Source: Botrimarina mediterranea (GTDB lineage: Bacteria; Planctomycetota; Planctomycetia; Pirellulales; Lacipirellulaceae). From it: DNA of 64,000 bases. The notes under the pieces are model-generated. The model saw only the letters and a program-made list of their open reading frames with translations, did no database searches and was not told where the DNA came from. A program made the translations under genes and the position numbers. Positions 18,069 to 26,660 of the stretch are shown here, in pieces. Location of the stretch: assembly GCF_007753265.1 (NCBI RefSeq), contig NZ_CP036349.1:5807208-5871207 (forward strand). The letters are read 5' to 3'. Position 1 is the stretch's first letter. Each line of letters opens with the position of its first letter.

Positions 18069-19754
18069 CTATGCGCTTCGCGAACGGCTCTGGCGCCAGT
18101 ACTTGAGACCCGGGACGAAGAACGTCAGGCCCGACACCACGCCGTAAAGCGTGAGTCCGTAGGCGAATCCCGCCGACTGCAGCGCCGCCATCCCCAGCGC
18201 CGAGGCGAACAACGCGACCGCATGCACATAGAAGGCGCCGGCGAGGATCCCCGCTTTCACGACGAAGACCATCCCACTGATGATCCCCAGCACGGGCGAG
18301 AGCGTCAGCACCGGCAGCCCCAGCAGGTGCTCGACCGCAAACAGCACCATCACCGCCGCGACGCTCGCCCCCCAGACGTGGGCAATGTGCCGCTCGACCG
18401 CCGTCACCGGCCCCGCGCGGTGACGCAGCCGCCAGAAGATCGGCGCCCACACGGCCAGCGCGCCGCCCCACAAGAGGACGTAGGGCGTCGTCGTCGTCAT
18501 CACCGGCCACGTCGGCTGCATGAGCTGGAAGACGTTCGTCACCACGCAGATCACCAGCAGCACCAGCGCGTGCCACATCCACAACAGGCCCCAGTTCTCA
18601 AGCAACGTGGCGTGGTGCGTCTCGCGGAAAACGCGCGCGAGGACCTGCGTGAACTGCCCGCTGCGCGCCGCGATTGGCTCGCTACGCAAGAACGCGTCGA
18701 GGTCCGCCGCCAGCGCCGCCGCCGACGCGTAACGCAGTTCGCTCGGCTTCTGCAAGCAGCGGAGGATGATCATCTCAAGGTCGCGATCGACACGCCGGTT
18801 GAGCACCCGCGGCGGGGCGGGGTCTTGCTCCAACAATTGCAACACCGTGTCGACGCTCGTCGGCCCCTGGAACGGCGGCCGCCCCGTCACCAGCGCATAG
18901 AGGATCGCGCCGAGGCTGTAGACATCCGTCACCGGCCCCACGTCGCCGCGCGAACCGGCTGCTTGCTCCGGAGCCATGTACGACGGCGTCCCGAGTATAG
19001 CGCCAGACATCGTGAGCGACGGCGCCGAACCTTCGCCGAAGCGCTTCGCCAGGCCGAAGTCGGTGACATGCACGCGGCCTTCGCTATCGAGCAAGATGTT
19101 CGCGGGCTTAAGGTCGCGGTGCAGCACGCCCTTGTGATGCGCCGACTCGATCGCCCGCGCCACGTCGCGCACCACCCGCGCCGCTTCGCGGTCCGGCAAA
19201 GGGCCCCGCGCCAATCGCGCCGCGAGCGTCTCGCCCTCGACGAACGGCATGCTAAAGAACAGCTGCCCGCCGTGGTCGCCCACCTCGTGGATCGGCACGA
19301 CGCCGGGGTGATCGAGCTGCGCCACCGCTTCGGCCTCGCTGCGGAACCGCAGCTGTTCCGCCCCCGATGCCAGCGCCCCGCGCAGGATCAGCTTCACCGC
19401 TACCGAGCGATCCAGGCTCTCTTGTCGCGCGCGATAGACGATGCCCATCCCCCCGCGGCCGACTTCCTCGGTCAACAAGTAATCGCCCAGCTGATAAGGC
19501 AGTGGAAGCTCTTGAGCAGGACCCGGCGCCGCAGAACCACTGCCGGGCTCATACAGCTCGGTCGTCGCCTGCGACGCCGACGCCACCGCGCTAGTGACCA
19601 TGACCGCGCCCCACAAGTCGCGCAGATCGTCCTTGAGGTCGGGGTGCGAAGCAACGGCCGTCTCGAGCCACCCCGCATCACCTTCCATCGCCGCGACCGT
19701 CAATTCATCGAGCAACGCAGCAAGACGCTCATCGGCTTCGGTCGAGGTCGGCAT
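18069..19754 (-). CDS. Membrane-bound serine/threonine protein kinase (PknB-type)
   Basis: 561 residues from ATG 19754 (an upstream TTG is less likely). Residues ~95-365 are a Hanks-type kinase: glycine loop GRGGMGIVYRA, catalytic lysine in VAVKLIL, HRDLKPANILLD, DFGLAKR, GTPSYMAPEQ. The last ~180 residues hold about five or six hydrophobic segments (LLWMWHALVLLVICVVTNVF; LPVLTLSPVLGIISGMVFVV), so the kinase is on the cytoplasmic side of the membrane with no large external domain. It follows the ECF sigma gene on the same strand after 135 bp, a common planctomycete pairing in which the kinase probably acts on or with the sigma factor. Confidence 0.93.
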   Translation of the reverse strand: MPTSTEADERLAALLDELTVAAMEGDAGWLETAVASHPDLKDDLRDLWGAVMVTSAVASASQATTELYEPGSGSAAPGPAQELPLPYQLGDYLLTEEVGRGGMGIVYRARQESLDRSVAVKLILRGALASGAEQLRFRSEAEAVAQLDHPGVVPIHEVGDHGGQLFFSMPFVEGETLAARLARGPLPDREAARVVRDVARAIESAHHKGVLHRDLKPANILLDSEGRVHVTDFGLAKRFGEGSAPSLTMSGAILGTPSYMAPEQAAGSRGDVGPVTDVYSLGAILYALVTGRPPFQGPTSVDTVLQLLEQDPAPPRVLNRRVDRDLEMIILRCLQKPSELRYASAAALAADLDAFLRSEPIAARSGQFTQVLARVFRETHHATLLENWGLLWMWHALVLLVICVVTNVFQLMQPTWPVMTTTTPYVLLWGGALAVWAPIFWRLRHRAGPVTAVERHIAHVWGASVAAVMVLFAVEHLLGLPVLTLSPVLGIISGMVFVVKAGILAGAFYVHAVALFASALGMAALQSAGFAYGLTLYGVVSGLTFFVPGLKYWRQSRSRSA

Positions 19755-19778
19755 AGTCAAGCGTTAACCCGAAAAGGA

Positions 19779-19892
19779 TTAACCACGAAGGAACTAAGGA
19801 ACAAAGTAAAGACTTCTTTATTCGCGCTGATCCGCAATATTCGCGGGCTCTCTTTTTTTAAACCTCCGTTCCTTAGTTCCTTTGTGGTTCAA
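19779..19892. repeat. F-type inverted repeat between sigma factor and kinase genes
   Basis: Outer arms TTAACCACGAAGGAACTAAG and its inverted match CTTAGTTCCTTTGTGGTT enclose an AT-richer centre. A degenerate extra arm follows at 19893-19924 inside the sigma gene. The sigma stop codon (19889-19891) is within the repeat. Confidence 0.75.
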
Positions 19893-20551
19893 CCCCCTTC
19901 GTTTCCTTCGTTCCGTTGTGGTTCCAAATCGGAAAGCCGTTCGCGAAGACGGCGCATGGCGCGGAGGTGCCGCATGCTCGCGGCTTGGATGCTGAGGCCG
20001 AGGGCTTCGGCCGCTTCGCTGTTGGTGAGGCGTTCGAAGTGCCGCATCAGGATGATCTCTTGATCGAGCTCTTCGAGTTCGCCTACCGCCTCGGCGAAGC
20101 GGCGCTGCAGCTCGCGCCACGTTGCGGCCGCGGCGGGCGTCAATTCGCCGTCGGCGAGTTGGGCGGCGAGGTCGAGCACCGACTCCTCATCGTTGCGCGT
20201 CGCCCCGGCGAGCGGCTGCTCGCGGTCGATGCTCCGCCGCGCGGCGACCCGGTGCCGACGGTGCGCGTCGATCAGCCGGTCCTTCGCCATCTGCCGCAGC
20301 CACAAATGAAACGGCATCACCGGGTCGGCGAGGTAGTCCGCCAGCCGGCGGTTCGCCTCCACCAGCACGTCTTGAACGATGTCGCTAGCGTCCACGCGGC
20401 GCTCGAGCACCCGGTCCATCCGCAGGTCGATCATCCGCCGCACCGCGGCCCGATGGCGGTCGAAGAGCCGGTCGCGTGCGTCGGCGTCCCCCTCACGCAC
20501 TCCATCCAGCAGCTTCTGCGTGTCGTCGGAGCGGGGCCAGATCGAGGTCAT
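19889..20551 (-). CDS. ECF-type RNA polymerase sigma factor
   Basis: 220 residues from ATG 20551; a longer reading to 21190 runs through the C repeat and antisense sequence of the barrel gene and was rejected. Region 2 is DIVQDVLVEANRRLADYLADP with LWLRQMAKDRLIDAHRRHR, and region 4 is ELDQEIILMRHFERLTNSEAAEALGLSIQAASMRHLRAMRRLRE, a helix-turn-helix for -35 binding. No anti-sigma gene is adjacent; the Ser/Thr kinase downstream is the likely partner. The last residues (PQRNEGNEGG) are encoded by repeat sequence. Confidence 0.92.
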   Translation of the reverse strand: MTSIWPRSDDTQKLLDGVREGDADARDRLFDRHRAAVRRMIDLRMDRVLERRVDASDIVQDVLVEANRRLADYLADPVMPFHLWLRQMAKDRLIDAHRRHRVAARRSIDREQPLAGATRNDEESVLDLAAQLADGELTPAAAATWRELQRRFAEAVGELEELDQEIILMRHFERLTNSEAAEALGLSIQAASMRHLRAMRRLRERLSDLEPQRNEGNEGG

Positions 20552-20860
20552 TTGGGGTAGAGCGGTGAGTCGCAGGCGGCGTGGATAGGCTCCTTCACTA
20601 TCGGCGGACGGCGGAGTAATGGCAACGCGCGGGAGTGTTGGGTGGTGAGTTGATGAACCGGACGCTAAGGCGTCCCGGCTGATTAGCAACATCAGCCGCG
20701 GGGCCTTAGCCCCCGGTTCGCGTGCCAAAACGCCCACCCTCCCAAATCGTGTTTCTGGCCTTGTTTCCCTCAAGTTCCCGCTGCTAAAAGCCGCCGCGTG
20801 TGCCCCCGCCGCCGGGGGCGCCGCTGCGCAATCGTTTTGATTCCAACCCCGACAGCCGTT
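20552..20860. other. Divergent promoter region with a C-type palindrome
   Basis: Between the ECF sigma gene (-) and the BBP7 barrel gene (+). Holds the C element at 20656-20718; the rest must contain both promoters but no consensus boxes stand out. Confidence 0.5.
20656..20718. repeat. C-type palindromic element
   Basis: Left arm AACCGGACGCTAAGGCGTCC followed by CGGCTGAT, right arm ATCAGCCGCGGGGCCTTAGC then CCCCGGTT. The arms pair imperfectly. Related copies at 33695, 56388 and a half copy at 61509. Confidence 0.8.
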
Positions 20861-22639
20861 ATGCAACGCTGGCGCCCCCTGCTTACCGCCCTGGTGATCG
20901 CCGCCGCGTCGCTGACGCCGGCCCTCGCCCAAGAGGCCAGCAACCCGGCCCCGCGCGGCGCGATGGGGATCCTTATCCGCAACCCCGACACGTCGCGCGG
21001 CGAACCGCCCTTCGCCATCGCCGACCAGTTCGGCAAAGTCCAGCGCCTCGTAGAGCCTTCGCCCGGCGTGTCCCTCGACCGCTTCGTCGGCGAGCGCATC
21101 CGCATCAAACACGACACGGGTCGCACGCTGCTGGCGTCGCAACTCGAACTGCCGACGGCCACGTCGTCGCGGAGCGAACCGCGCGTCCAACTAGGCAGCG
21201 TCTCGCCCGCGCAGTTCATCCCCCCACGCCGCGCGAGGGAGATCGATCCGCCACGGAGCTTCGGCGTCATCCCCACGCAAGCGACCGAAGACGGCGGCGA
21301 GGCGATCGATCTCGACAAGGTGCTCGCCGACGAAGCCCGCCGGGGGGAGACGCTCCCCGAGCCGGTGCGGGGTGGCTCGATCGAGCCCCTTCCCGCCGAC
21401 GACTACTACCCCGAGGGGCAGTATCACGAATCGTCGCCCGAAGTCATCGACATGGGAATCGTCTCACCGCGGCGGCGGTCACCGCTCCTCCATCAAGAGC
21501 CGGGCCCGCCCATGCCGCTCGGCGGCTACGGCAGGGACTCGGGCTGCGTGACATGCAACCCGCCGTCGCAGCGCGGCTTCTATGCGCGGGCCGATTATCT
21601 GTTGTGGTGGTTCGACGGCATGGCGACGCCGCCGCTGGCGACGACCAACGACCTCGGGAACCCACCAATCCTCGGCGATGCCGGCACGCGCGTTGTCTAC
21701 GGCGGCGAGATCCTTGATAACGCCCGCAACGGCGCGCAATTCACCATCGGCGCCTGGCTCGACGACCGCCGCGACCTGGCGATCGAGGGCGACTGGATGT
21801 TCTTCGGCAACGAGAACGACGCCTTCTCCTACAGTGACCCTACCGCGTCCGGCGTTTTCGGCCGACCGTTCTACAACACCGCGACCGACGCCCAAGACGT
21901 TCAGATCATCTCGCAACCAGGAGCCGCGGCTGGTTCCTTCAGCGTCGCCGCGCGAAGTGAGTTCGAGTCCTTCGGTCTCCGCGCCCGCACGGGCGTCGGT
22001 TGCCACGAACTCGGTGGCGGCGGCGGTTGCAGCTGCCCGACATGCACCAGCGGCCGCGGCCCGTTGAGCGGCGCCTTGGGTGGGATGCGTCAGCCGGCGC
22101 CTGCTATCTCGCGGATCGATTTCATCGCGGGCTACCGCTACCTGAACCTTGAAGAGAGCCTCGCCTTCAGCGAGAACGTCGCGCCGGTGACGCCCCCCAT
22201 CTCGCGGTTCCTCAATGAGAGCTTCAATGCCAGCAACGAATTCCATGGCGCCGACCTCGGCTACGTCTACGACCTGCGGTCGAAGCGCTGGAACCTCGAA
22301 CTCACCGGCAAGGTCGCCGTTGGCGGCACCCGCCAACGTGTCGGCGTCAACGGCACGACCAGCATCGGCGGGACGACGACCACCGGCGGCCTGCTAACGC
22401 CCGCGGGGCAAGTCGGCTACTACTCGCGCGACCGTTTCAGCGTCGTCCCCGAGCTGTCGGCCCGCGCCTCGTACCGCCTCACCGACCAGCTGAGCGTCAG
22501 CGCCGCGTACTCGTTGCTCTACTGGGCCAACGTCGTCCGCCCCGGCGATGTGATCGACCCCACCTCGCCCACCTTCGACTGGCAAGAGACCAGCCTATGG
22601 GCGCACGGATTGAATTTTGGGTTGGATTACAACTACTGA
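20861..22639 (+). CDS. BBP7-type outer-membrane beta-barrel protein
   Basis: 592 residues from ATG 20861. Signal peptide MQRWRPLLTALVIAAASLTPALA. The middle marks the family: GFYARADYLLWWFDGMATPPLATTN, a barrel start typical of planctomycete BBP7 proteins, followed by amphipathic strands (FTIGAWLDDRRDLAIEGDWMFFGNE, IDFIAGYRYLNLEESLAF, LSVSAAYSLLYWANVVRPGD) and an end in aromatic residues, NFGLDYNY, as expected for an outer-membrane barrel. Cysteine pairs occur before the barrel (CVTCNPPS) and in one loop (GGGCSCPTCTSG). The first ~180 residues are a separate exported, probably periplasmic region. Role unknown; porin-like function is inference. Confidence 0.88.
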   Translation: MQRWRPLLTALVIAAASLTPALAQEASNPAPRGAMGILIRNPDTSRGEPPFAIADQFGKVQRLVEPSPGVSLDRFVGERIRIKHDTGRTLLASQLELPTATSSRSEPRVQLGSVSPAQFIPPRRAREIDPPRSFGVIPTQATEDGGEAIDLDKVLADEARRGETLPEPVRGGSIEPLPADDYYPEGQYHESSPEVIDMGIVSPRRRSPLLHQEPGPPMPLGGYGRDSGCVTCNPPSQRGFYARADYLLWWFDGMATPPLATTNDLGNPPILGDAGTRVVYGGEILDNARNGAQFTIGAWLDDRRDLAIEGDWMFFGNENDAFSYSDPTASGVFGRPFYNTATDAQDVQIISQPGAAAGSFSVAARSEFESFGLRARTGVGCHELGGGGGCSCPTCTSGRGPLSGALGGMRQPAPAISRIDFIAGYRYLNLEESLAFSENVAPVTPPISRFLNESFNASNEFHGADLGYVYDLRSKRWNLELTGKVAVGGTRQRVGVNGTTSIGGTTTTGGLLTPAGQVGYYSRDRFSVVPELSARASYRLTDQLSVSAAYSLLYWANVVRPGDVIDPTSPTFDWQETSLWAHGLNFGLDYNY

Positions 22640-22683
22640 GGGGCGAGAGGTTCGGGACGAGGGACGAGGGAGCGCCAGGCGTA

Positions 22684-22745
22684 GGCGAGCCGGGAGCGTC
22701 AGCGACCGGAGGGCGCCGGGTGCCAGGATTCCTCCGGTCGCTGAC
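22684..22745. repeat. A'-type palindrome, left part, split by the insertion sequence
   Basis: The element starts GGCGAGCCGGGAGCGTCAGC and runs through its centre into the right arm up to GGTCGCTGAC, where the IS begins. The remaining CGCTCCCGGCTCGCC follows the IS at 23717-23731. Confidence 0.85.
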
Positions 22746-23713
22746 CAGGATTATGCAAGGGCTAGCACGGTCCGATGGCGAAGAGGGAGTCCGCGTCCCA
22801 TTCTGCATGGAGAGATTCTATTCCTTGCAGGGGGAGACGATCCGATGGAACGCGAACTCTGGCGGTTATTGTACCGTTTGGTGAAACAGTTGGACGTGGG
22901 ATGGGGGAGTTGGAGGTACTCCACCGGCGACATCGTGGTGGTTTACCTGTGGGCGGTGGTCCACGACCGCCCCACCGCCTGGGCCGCGTGCCCCGAGAAC
23001 TGGCCCACCGACCTCTGCCCTCAACCTTTGCCGACGCAAGGCACGCTGAGCCGACGCTTGCGTAAGCCCGCTTGCGTGCTGCTGCTGACGGCCGTGGAGC
23101 AGCGGCTGATCGGGCTGCTGAACCTGGGCCAGGGGATCGTCAAGAAGATCGATGGCAAGGCGCTCGCGGTGAGTCTGGTGAGCAAGGACCCCGACGCGGG
23201 CTACGGCCGTGGCGCCGGGGGCAAGCAGCTGGGCTACAAGCTGCATGTGATCTGGGGCGATGGGCCGATGCCGCTGGCCTGGGACCTCTCACCGATGAAC
23301 GTCAGCGAGAAACGCGTGGCCCGCTGGTTGATCGAAGGGCTTGCCGGCGGCGGTTACCTGCTGGCGGACACCGAGTACGACGCCAACCCGCTCTACGACG
23401 CGGCCCAAGCCGAAGGGTTTCAGCTGGTGGCGAAGAAACGCAAGGGGAAAGGCTTGGGCCACCAACGACATTCGCCCAGTCGGCTGCGGAGCATCGAGCT
23501 GTTGGGGACGGCGTTCGGGGCGGCTCTCTACCGCCAGCGGACGGCGATCGAGACCTCCTTCGGGACGCTGGTCACCTTCGGCGGCGGGCTCGCCTCGCTC
23601 CCCGCCTGGGTCCGACGCTTCCACCGCGTCCGACACTGGGTCCAGGCCAAGCTCCTTATCGCCGGAACCCGCTCGCTCGCAAAGAACCCTCAGCTACTAG
23701 TTGCATAATCCTG
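22746..23713 (+). mobile_element. Complete insertion sequence, 968 bp, inserted in an A' palindrome
   Basis: Terminal inverted repeats of 13 bp are perfect: CAGGATTATGCAA at 22746-22758 and TTGCATAATCCTG at 23701-23713. A 4-bp duplication TGAC flanks it (22742-22745 and 23714-23717). Removing the IS and one TGAC restores an uninterrupted A' right arm like those elsewhere in the window, so the target site is known exactly. It carries one transposase gene. Confidence 0.92.
22845..23708 (+). CDS. DDE transposase (IS4/IS5-superfamily type)
   Basis: 287 residues from ATG 22845. Candidate catalytic acids are D in KKIDGKALAV, D in YLLADTEYDANPLYD and E in YRQRTAIETSFGTL, the last fitting the Y-(2)-R-(3)-E pattern of IS4/IS5-like enzymes. 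The N-terminus (ELWRLLYRLVKQLDVGWGSWRYSTGDIVVVYLWAVVHDRP) is the usual helical part. The frame is intact and the stop lies within the right inverted repeat, so the element may still be active. I cannot name the IS subgroup; the 4-bp target duplication would suit IS5 relatives. Confidence 0.88.
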   Translation: MERELWRLLYRLVKQLDVGWGSWRYSTGDIVVVYLWAVVHDRPTAWAACPENWPTDLCPQPLPTQGTLSRRLRKPACVLLLTAVEQRLIGLLNLGQGIVKKIDGKALAVSLVSKDPDAGYGRGAGGKQLGYKLHVIWGDGPMPLAWDLSPMNVSEKRVARWLIEGLAGGGYLLADTEYDANPLYDAAQAEGFQLVAKKRKGKGLGHQRHSPSRLRSIELLGTAFGAALYRQRTAIETSFGTLVTFGGGLASLPAWVRRFHRVRHWVQAKLLIAGTRSLAKNPQLLVA

Positions 23714-23731
23714 TGACGCTCCCGGCTCGCC
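23714..23731. repeat. A'-type palindrome, right remnant after the IS
   Basis: TGACGCTCCCGGCTCGCC, completing the element begun at 22684; its first four bases are the target duplication. Confidence 0.85.
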
Positions 23732-23829
23732 AGATGTCGCGATGCGGCTGCGCCTCGGCGGCTTGGCGGAGGGTTTCTTAGCGGGATAGACTTCTCTAGT
23801 CCTCGCCGCCCCTCCGCTTTGCCGTCACC

Positions 23830-24582
23830 ATGCCCGACTCGCTCCCTAGCTCGCCCTACAGCCGAATCATCCTCAAGCTCTCCGGTGAGAGTTTCGCCCC
23901 CGCGGGCGAGCGAGGGATCAGCATGGCCGAGGTCGTGCATATCGCCAAGCAAACCGTCCGGGCGGCCCAGCAGGGCGTCGAGATCGGCATCGTCATCGGC
24001 GGCGGCAACATCCTCCGCGGCGCCCAGTTCACCGCCGGCGCCAGCAGCATCCAGGAGGCCACCGGCCACTACATGGGCATGCTCGCCACGGTGATCAACG
24101 GCCTGGCGCTGCAAGACGCGCTGGAGTCGGTCGGCGCTCAGACGCGGCTGATGACCGCCATCAAGATGGACGGCGTCGCCGAACCCTACATCCGCCGCCG
24201 CGCGAAGCGCCACCTCGAGAAGGGCCGCATCGTGATCTTCGCCGCCGGCACCGGCGCGCCGTTCGTGACGACCGACACCGCCGCCGCGCAGAAGGCGCTC
24301 GAACTCGAGTGCGACATCCTCATGAAGGCGACGCGTGTCGATGGCGTCTACAGCGAGGACCCCGAGAAGAACCCGCACGCGGTGCTCTACGATCACCTCA
24401 CCTACAACCAGGTGCGCGAGAAGAACCTGCGGGTGATGGACTCCACGGCGATCGCCCACTGTATGGAGCACGACCTGCCGATCCTGGTGTTCAACTACCG
24501 CAACGACGGCAACATCGAACGCGCCGTCCGCGGCGACTCAATCGGCACCCGCGTCACGAGCGCCGCGCCGACGCCTGCTTAG
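23830..24582 (+). CDS. pyrH: UMP kinase
   Basis: 250 residues, normal length. Amino-acid-kinase fold signatures: [11 protein letters not shown] (phosphate loop), [76 protein letters not shown] and [22 protein letters not shown]. The enzyme makes UDP from UMP and ATP in pyrimidine synthesis and is cytoplasmic. It precedes frr, the usual bacterial order, but a 343-bp gap with a palindrome separates them here, so read-through co-expression is less certain. Confidence 0.97.
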   Translation: MPDSLPSSPYSRIILKLSGESFAPAGERGISMAEVVHIAKQTVRAAQQGVEIGIVIGGGNILRGAQFTAGASSIQEATGHYMGMLATVINGLALQDALESVGAQTRLMTAIKMDGVAEPYIRRRAKRHLEKGRIVIFAAGTGAPFVTTDTAAAQKALELECDILMKATRVDGVYSEDPEKNPHAVLYDHLTYNQVREKNLRVMDSTAIAHCMEHDLPILVFNYRNDGNIERAVRGDSIGTRVTSAAPTPA

Positions 24583-24704
24583 TGGTGAGGTTAGGAAGGG
24601 AGATGAGGAGATGATCGGAGATGGGGGGATCGTGCTCGCCGCGGATGACGCCTTCGATATTGCAGGTTCGGTTGCGATGTGAGGCTTAGCCTAGATTAGA
24701 TTTT

Positions 24705-24788
24705 GTAGGAGGCGTCTCCGACGCCGATTACGCGCACCATCACGGCTCGGCATGGATACCGAAATCGGCGTCGGAGACGCCTCCTACA
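24705..24788. repeat. E-type palindromic element
   Basis: 84 bp: GTAGGAGGCGTCTCCGACGC plus CGATTACG at the left, an imperfect centre, and GTCGGAGACGCCTCCTAC at the right. A second copy lies at 35447-35531. Confidence 0.85.
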
Positions 24789-24887
24789 GTTAAACAGGTA
24801 TCTAGCTTCACACCATCGCCATCCCCAGAATCCCCCCCACATACCCCTCTTTTCTTTTCATAAACCGACCGCAAGCGAAGGCCCCGC

Positions 24888-24919
24888 AGCCCCTAGCCCC
24901 TAATCCCTAGCCCCTTTCC
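24888..24919 (+). repeat. CCCCTA-type tandem directly before frr
   Basis: Units such as CCCCTAG, CCCCTAAT and CCCTAG repeat four times, ending about six bases before the frr ATG. A similar run precedes carA (37361-37395). Confidence 0.6.
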
Positions 24920-24925
24920 AAACCC

Positions 24926-25486
24926 ATGTCCGTTGAAGAGATTTTGCTCGACGCCGAAGAGCGCATGGACAAAGCCGTTGAGAAGCTCAAGGGCGACCTC
25001 ACCGGCATCCGTACCGGCCGCGCGAATCCCGGCATGGTCGATTCGCTCCGCGTCGACGCCTACGGATCACCGACGCCGCTCAAGCAATTGGCGAGCGTCA
25101 GCGCGCCCGAGCCACAGCAGCTGGTGATCCGGCCGTTCGATCCGTCGGTCATCAAGGACATCGAGAAGGCGATCATCGCCAGCGACCTGGGACTCGCGCC
25201 GCAGTCGGATGGCAAGGTCGTGCGGCTCAACATCCCCGCCCTTTCGGGCGACGTGCGGAAGAAGATGGTCGCCCGCACCAAGGACCTGACCGAAGAGTCG
25301 AAGGTCGCGATCCGCAACGTCCGCCGCGACGCTAACAAGAGCCTCGACCAGATGGAGAAGGACAAGGAGCTTAGCGAGGACGAGCTGAAGACCTACAAGA
25401 ACGACGTCCAAGAGCTCACCGACAAGCACGAAAAGTCGTGCGACGACCTGGCGAAAGCGAAGACCTCGGAAGTGATGGAGCAGTAG
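24926..25486 (+). CDS. frr: Ribosome recycling factor
   Basis: 186 residues, the standard size. Typical phrases: RMDKAVEKLKGDLTGIRTGRANPGMVDSLRVDAYG, LKQLASVSAPEPQQLVIRPFD, VVRLNIPALSGDVRKKMVARTKDLTEESKVAIRNVRRDANK. With EF-G it splits post-termination ribosomes. The leader before the ATG is pyrimidine-rich and has no Shine-Dalgarno sequence. The TAG stop (25484-25486) runs directly into a B palindrome, its G being the first base of that repeat. Confidence 0.97.
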   Translation: MSVEEILLDAEERMDKAVEKLKGDLTGIRTGRANPGMVDSLRVDAYGSPTPLKQLASVSAPEPQQLVIRPFDPSVIKDIEKAIIASDLGLAPQSDGKVVRLNIPALSGDVRKKMVARTKDLTEESKVAIRNVRRDANKSLDQMEKDKELSEDELKTYKNDVQELTDKHEKSCDDLAKAKTSEVMEQ

Positions 25487-25502
25487 GGTCCGCTGTGCGG
25501 AC
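25486..25502. repeat. B-type short palindrome fused to the frr stop codon
   Basis: GGGTCCGCTGTGCGGAC; together with the preceding TA it reads TAGGGTCC, as also happens at the end of the ABC ATPase gene (35418-35436). Confidence 0.7.
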
Positions 25503-25592
25503 AGTGGAAGCCGTCGTCCGTAGCAAAGCCGCTCGTTTAGCAAGTTGGCCCGCGAATTACGCGAATCGACGCAAATCACCAGGAGATGATTC

Positions 25593-26381
25593 GTGGGTGA
25601 GATGACTTGGCACGAAGCGATCCAGCACGTGCTCGCCGAGAAGGGCGGGCCAATGCACTACGCGGAAATCACCGACCGCATTGTTCAGCTCAATTTAAGG
25701 TCAAGTTACGGCGCAACACCTGGAGCCACGGTAATTTCCCACCTCGGAACTTCCATCAACAAACAGGGAGCGGATTCGCCCTATCGAAAGGTCGCAAGTG
25801 CTACTTACGCTTTGCGAGCTATTGTCGAGAACCCGAAACCTACTCCCTACGTCGATGAAGTCGCCGAAATACTTTCTTCTGATGATGTTGAAGACGTCGG
25901 CCTCATCCAAGCCTTCGGCATGTACTGGCAACGCGACGCCGTGCATTGGCGCAACTCGCCCGCAATCCTCGGCCGTCAACATATAGGCGCTGAGACCGTC
26001 GATTTCTCGCGACAGCTCGGCGTCTATCTCCTGCACGACGGACGCGAAGTGACCTACGTCGGGCGGTCCATCGACCGGCCGATGGGGCAGCGACTCTTTG
26101 AGCACACCAAGGACCGTCTCCAAGCCCGCTGGAATCGCTTCTCGTGGTTCGGCTTGCTCCGCGTCACCGAAGATGGCCGACTGGTTGAGACACAAGCGAC
26201 GCTCTCGATTGAGCTTGTCGCCGTAACGCTGGAAGCCGTGCTGATCGAGGGCCTCGAACCCCGTCAGAACCGCCGCCGCGGCGACGGCTTCAACGCGACC
26301 GAGTACCTCCAAGCTGAAGACCCCGAGATCCAGCGCCGTCAGACGCACCAACTGCTCGACTCGCTGAAAGCAAAGCTCTAG
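25593..26381 (+). CDS. HARE-HTH plus GIY-YIG-like nuclease protein
   Basis: 262 residues from GTG 25593 (ATG 25602 is equally possible). Residues ~4-75 (WHEAIQHVLAEKGGPMHYAEITDRIVQLNL ... TVISHLGTSI ... SPYRKVASATYALR) match the HARE-HTH pattern, a winged-helix-like DNA-binding domain known from restriction enzymes, RNA polymerase delta and ASXL proteins. Residues ~143-240 look like a GIY-YIG nuclease: LGVYLLHDG, VTYVGRS, an arginine in QRLFEHTKD and a late glutamate in LEAVLIEGLEPRQNRR. The combination suggests a DNA-recognising nuclease. No methyltransferase or other restriction partner is adjacent. Codon use in the first third looks less GC-rich than neighbours, so transfer is possible. 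Confidence 0.75.
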   Translation: MGEMTWHEAIQHVLAEKGGPMHYAEITDRIVQLNLRSSYGATPGATVISHLGTSINKQGADSPYRKVASATYALRAIVENPKPTPYVDEVAEILSSDDVEDVGLIQAFGMYWQRDAVHWRNSPAILGRQHIGAETVDFSRQLGVYLLHDGREVTYVGRSIDRPMGQRLFEHTKDRLQARWNRFSWFGLLRVTEDGRLVETQATLSIELVAVTLEAVLIEGLEPRQNRRRGDGFNATEYLQAEDPEIQRRQTHQLLDSLKAKL

Positions 26382-26421
26382 TTCGTACCCAGCAGTAGCT
26401 TCCGCAAACCACCACGACCAA

Positions 26422-26497
26422 TCTAAGCCGTGGGCGGTAGCCCTCGGAGCGAAGCGGGTACCCGACATGCACCGAGGGCTACCGCCCACGGCTTAGA
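26422..26497. repeat. D-type palindromic element after the HARE/GIY-YIG gene
   Basis: Left arm TCTAAGCCGTGGGCGGTAGC followed by CCTCGG, right arm CCGAGGGCTACCGCCCACGG and CTTAGA. Perfect pairing over ~26 bp. It starts 40 bp after the stop codon. Copies also at 37158 and 63580. Confidence 0.88.
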
Positions 26498-26660
26498 CTT
26501 GCTCGATAGTCAACGGCATTTGGCGTGCTAGCACACTCGCAGATTTCTCTTCACCCAAATTGCGGCGGCTGCTAATCTCCCGGCCCCGCATACGTTGCGC
26601 CCGCGCTCCAACTCGCGTCGGCGCCGCTCATTTCCTGTCACGGACGACGGAGACCCAGCT

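Larger units (their letters stand above)
24583..24925. other. Spacer between pyrH and frr
   Basis: Carries the E-type palindrome at 24705-24788 and a CCCCTA-type tandem just before frr. No gene seen. Much longer than usual for the pyrH-frr pair. Confidence 0.6.

Noticed and set aside
20552..21190. N-terminal extension of the ECF sigma factor
   Set aside because: It reads through a C palindrome and antisense of the barrel gene; the sigma factor aligns from ATG 20551.
22640..23731. Larger transposon or genomic island around the IS
   Set aside because: The IS ends and duplication are exact and the flanks are ordinary chromosome; no cargo genes are present.
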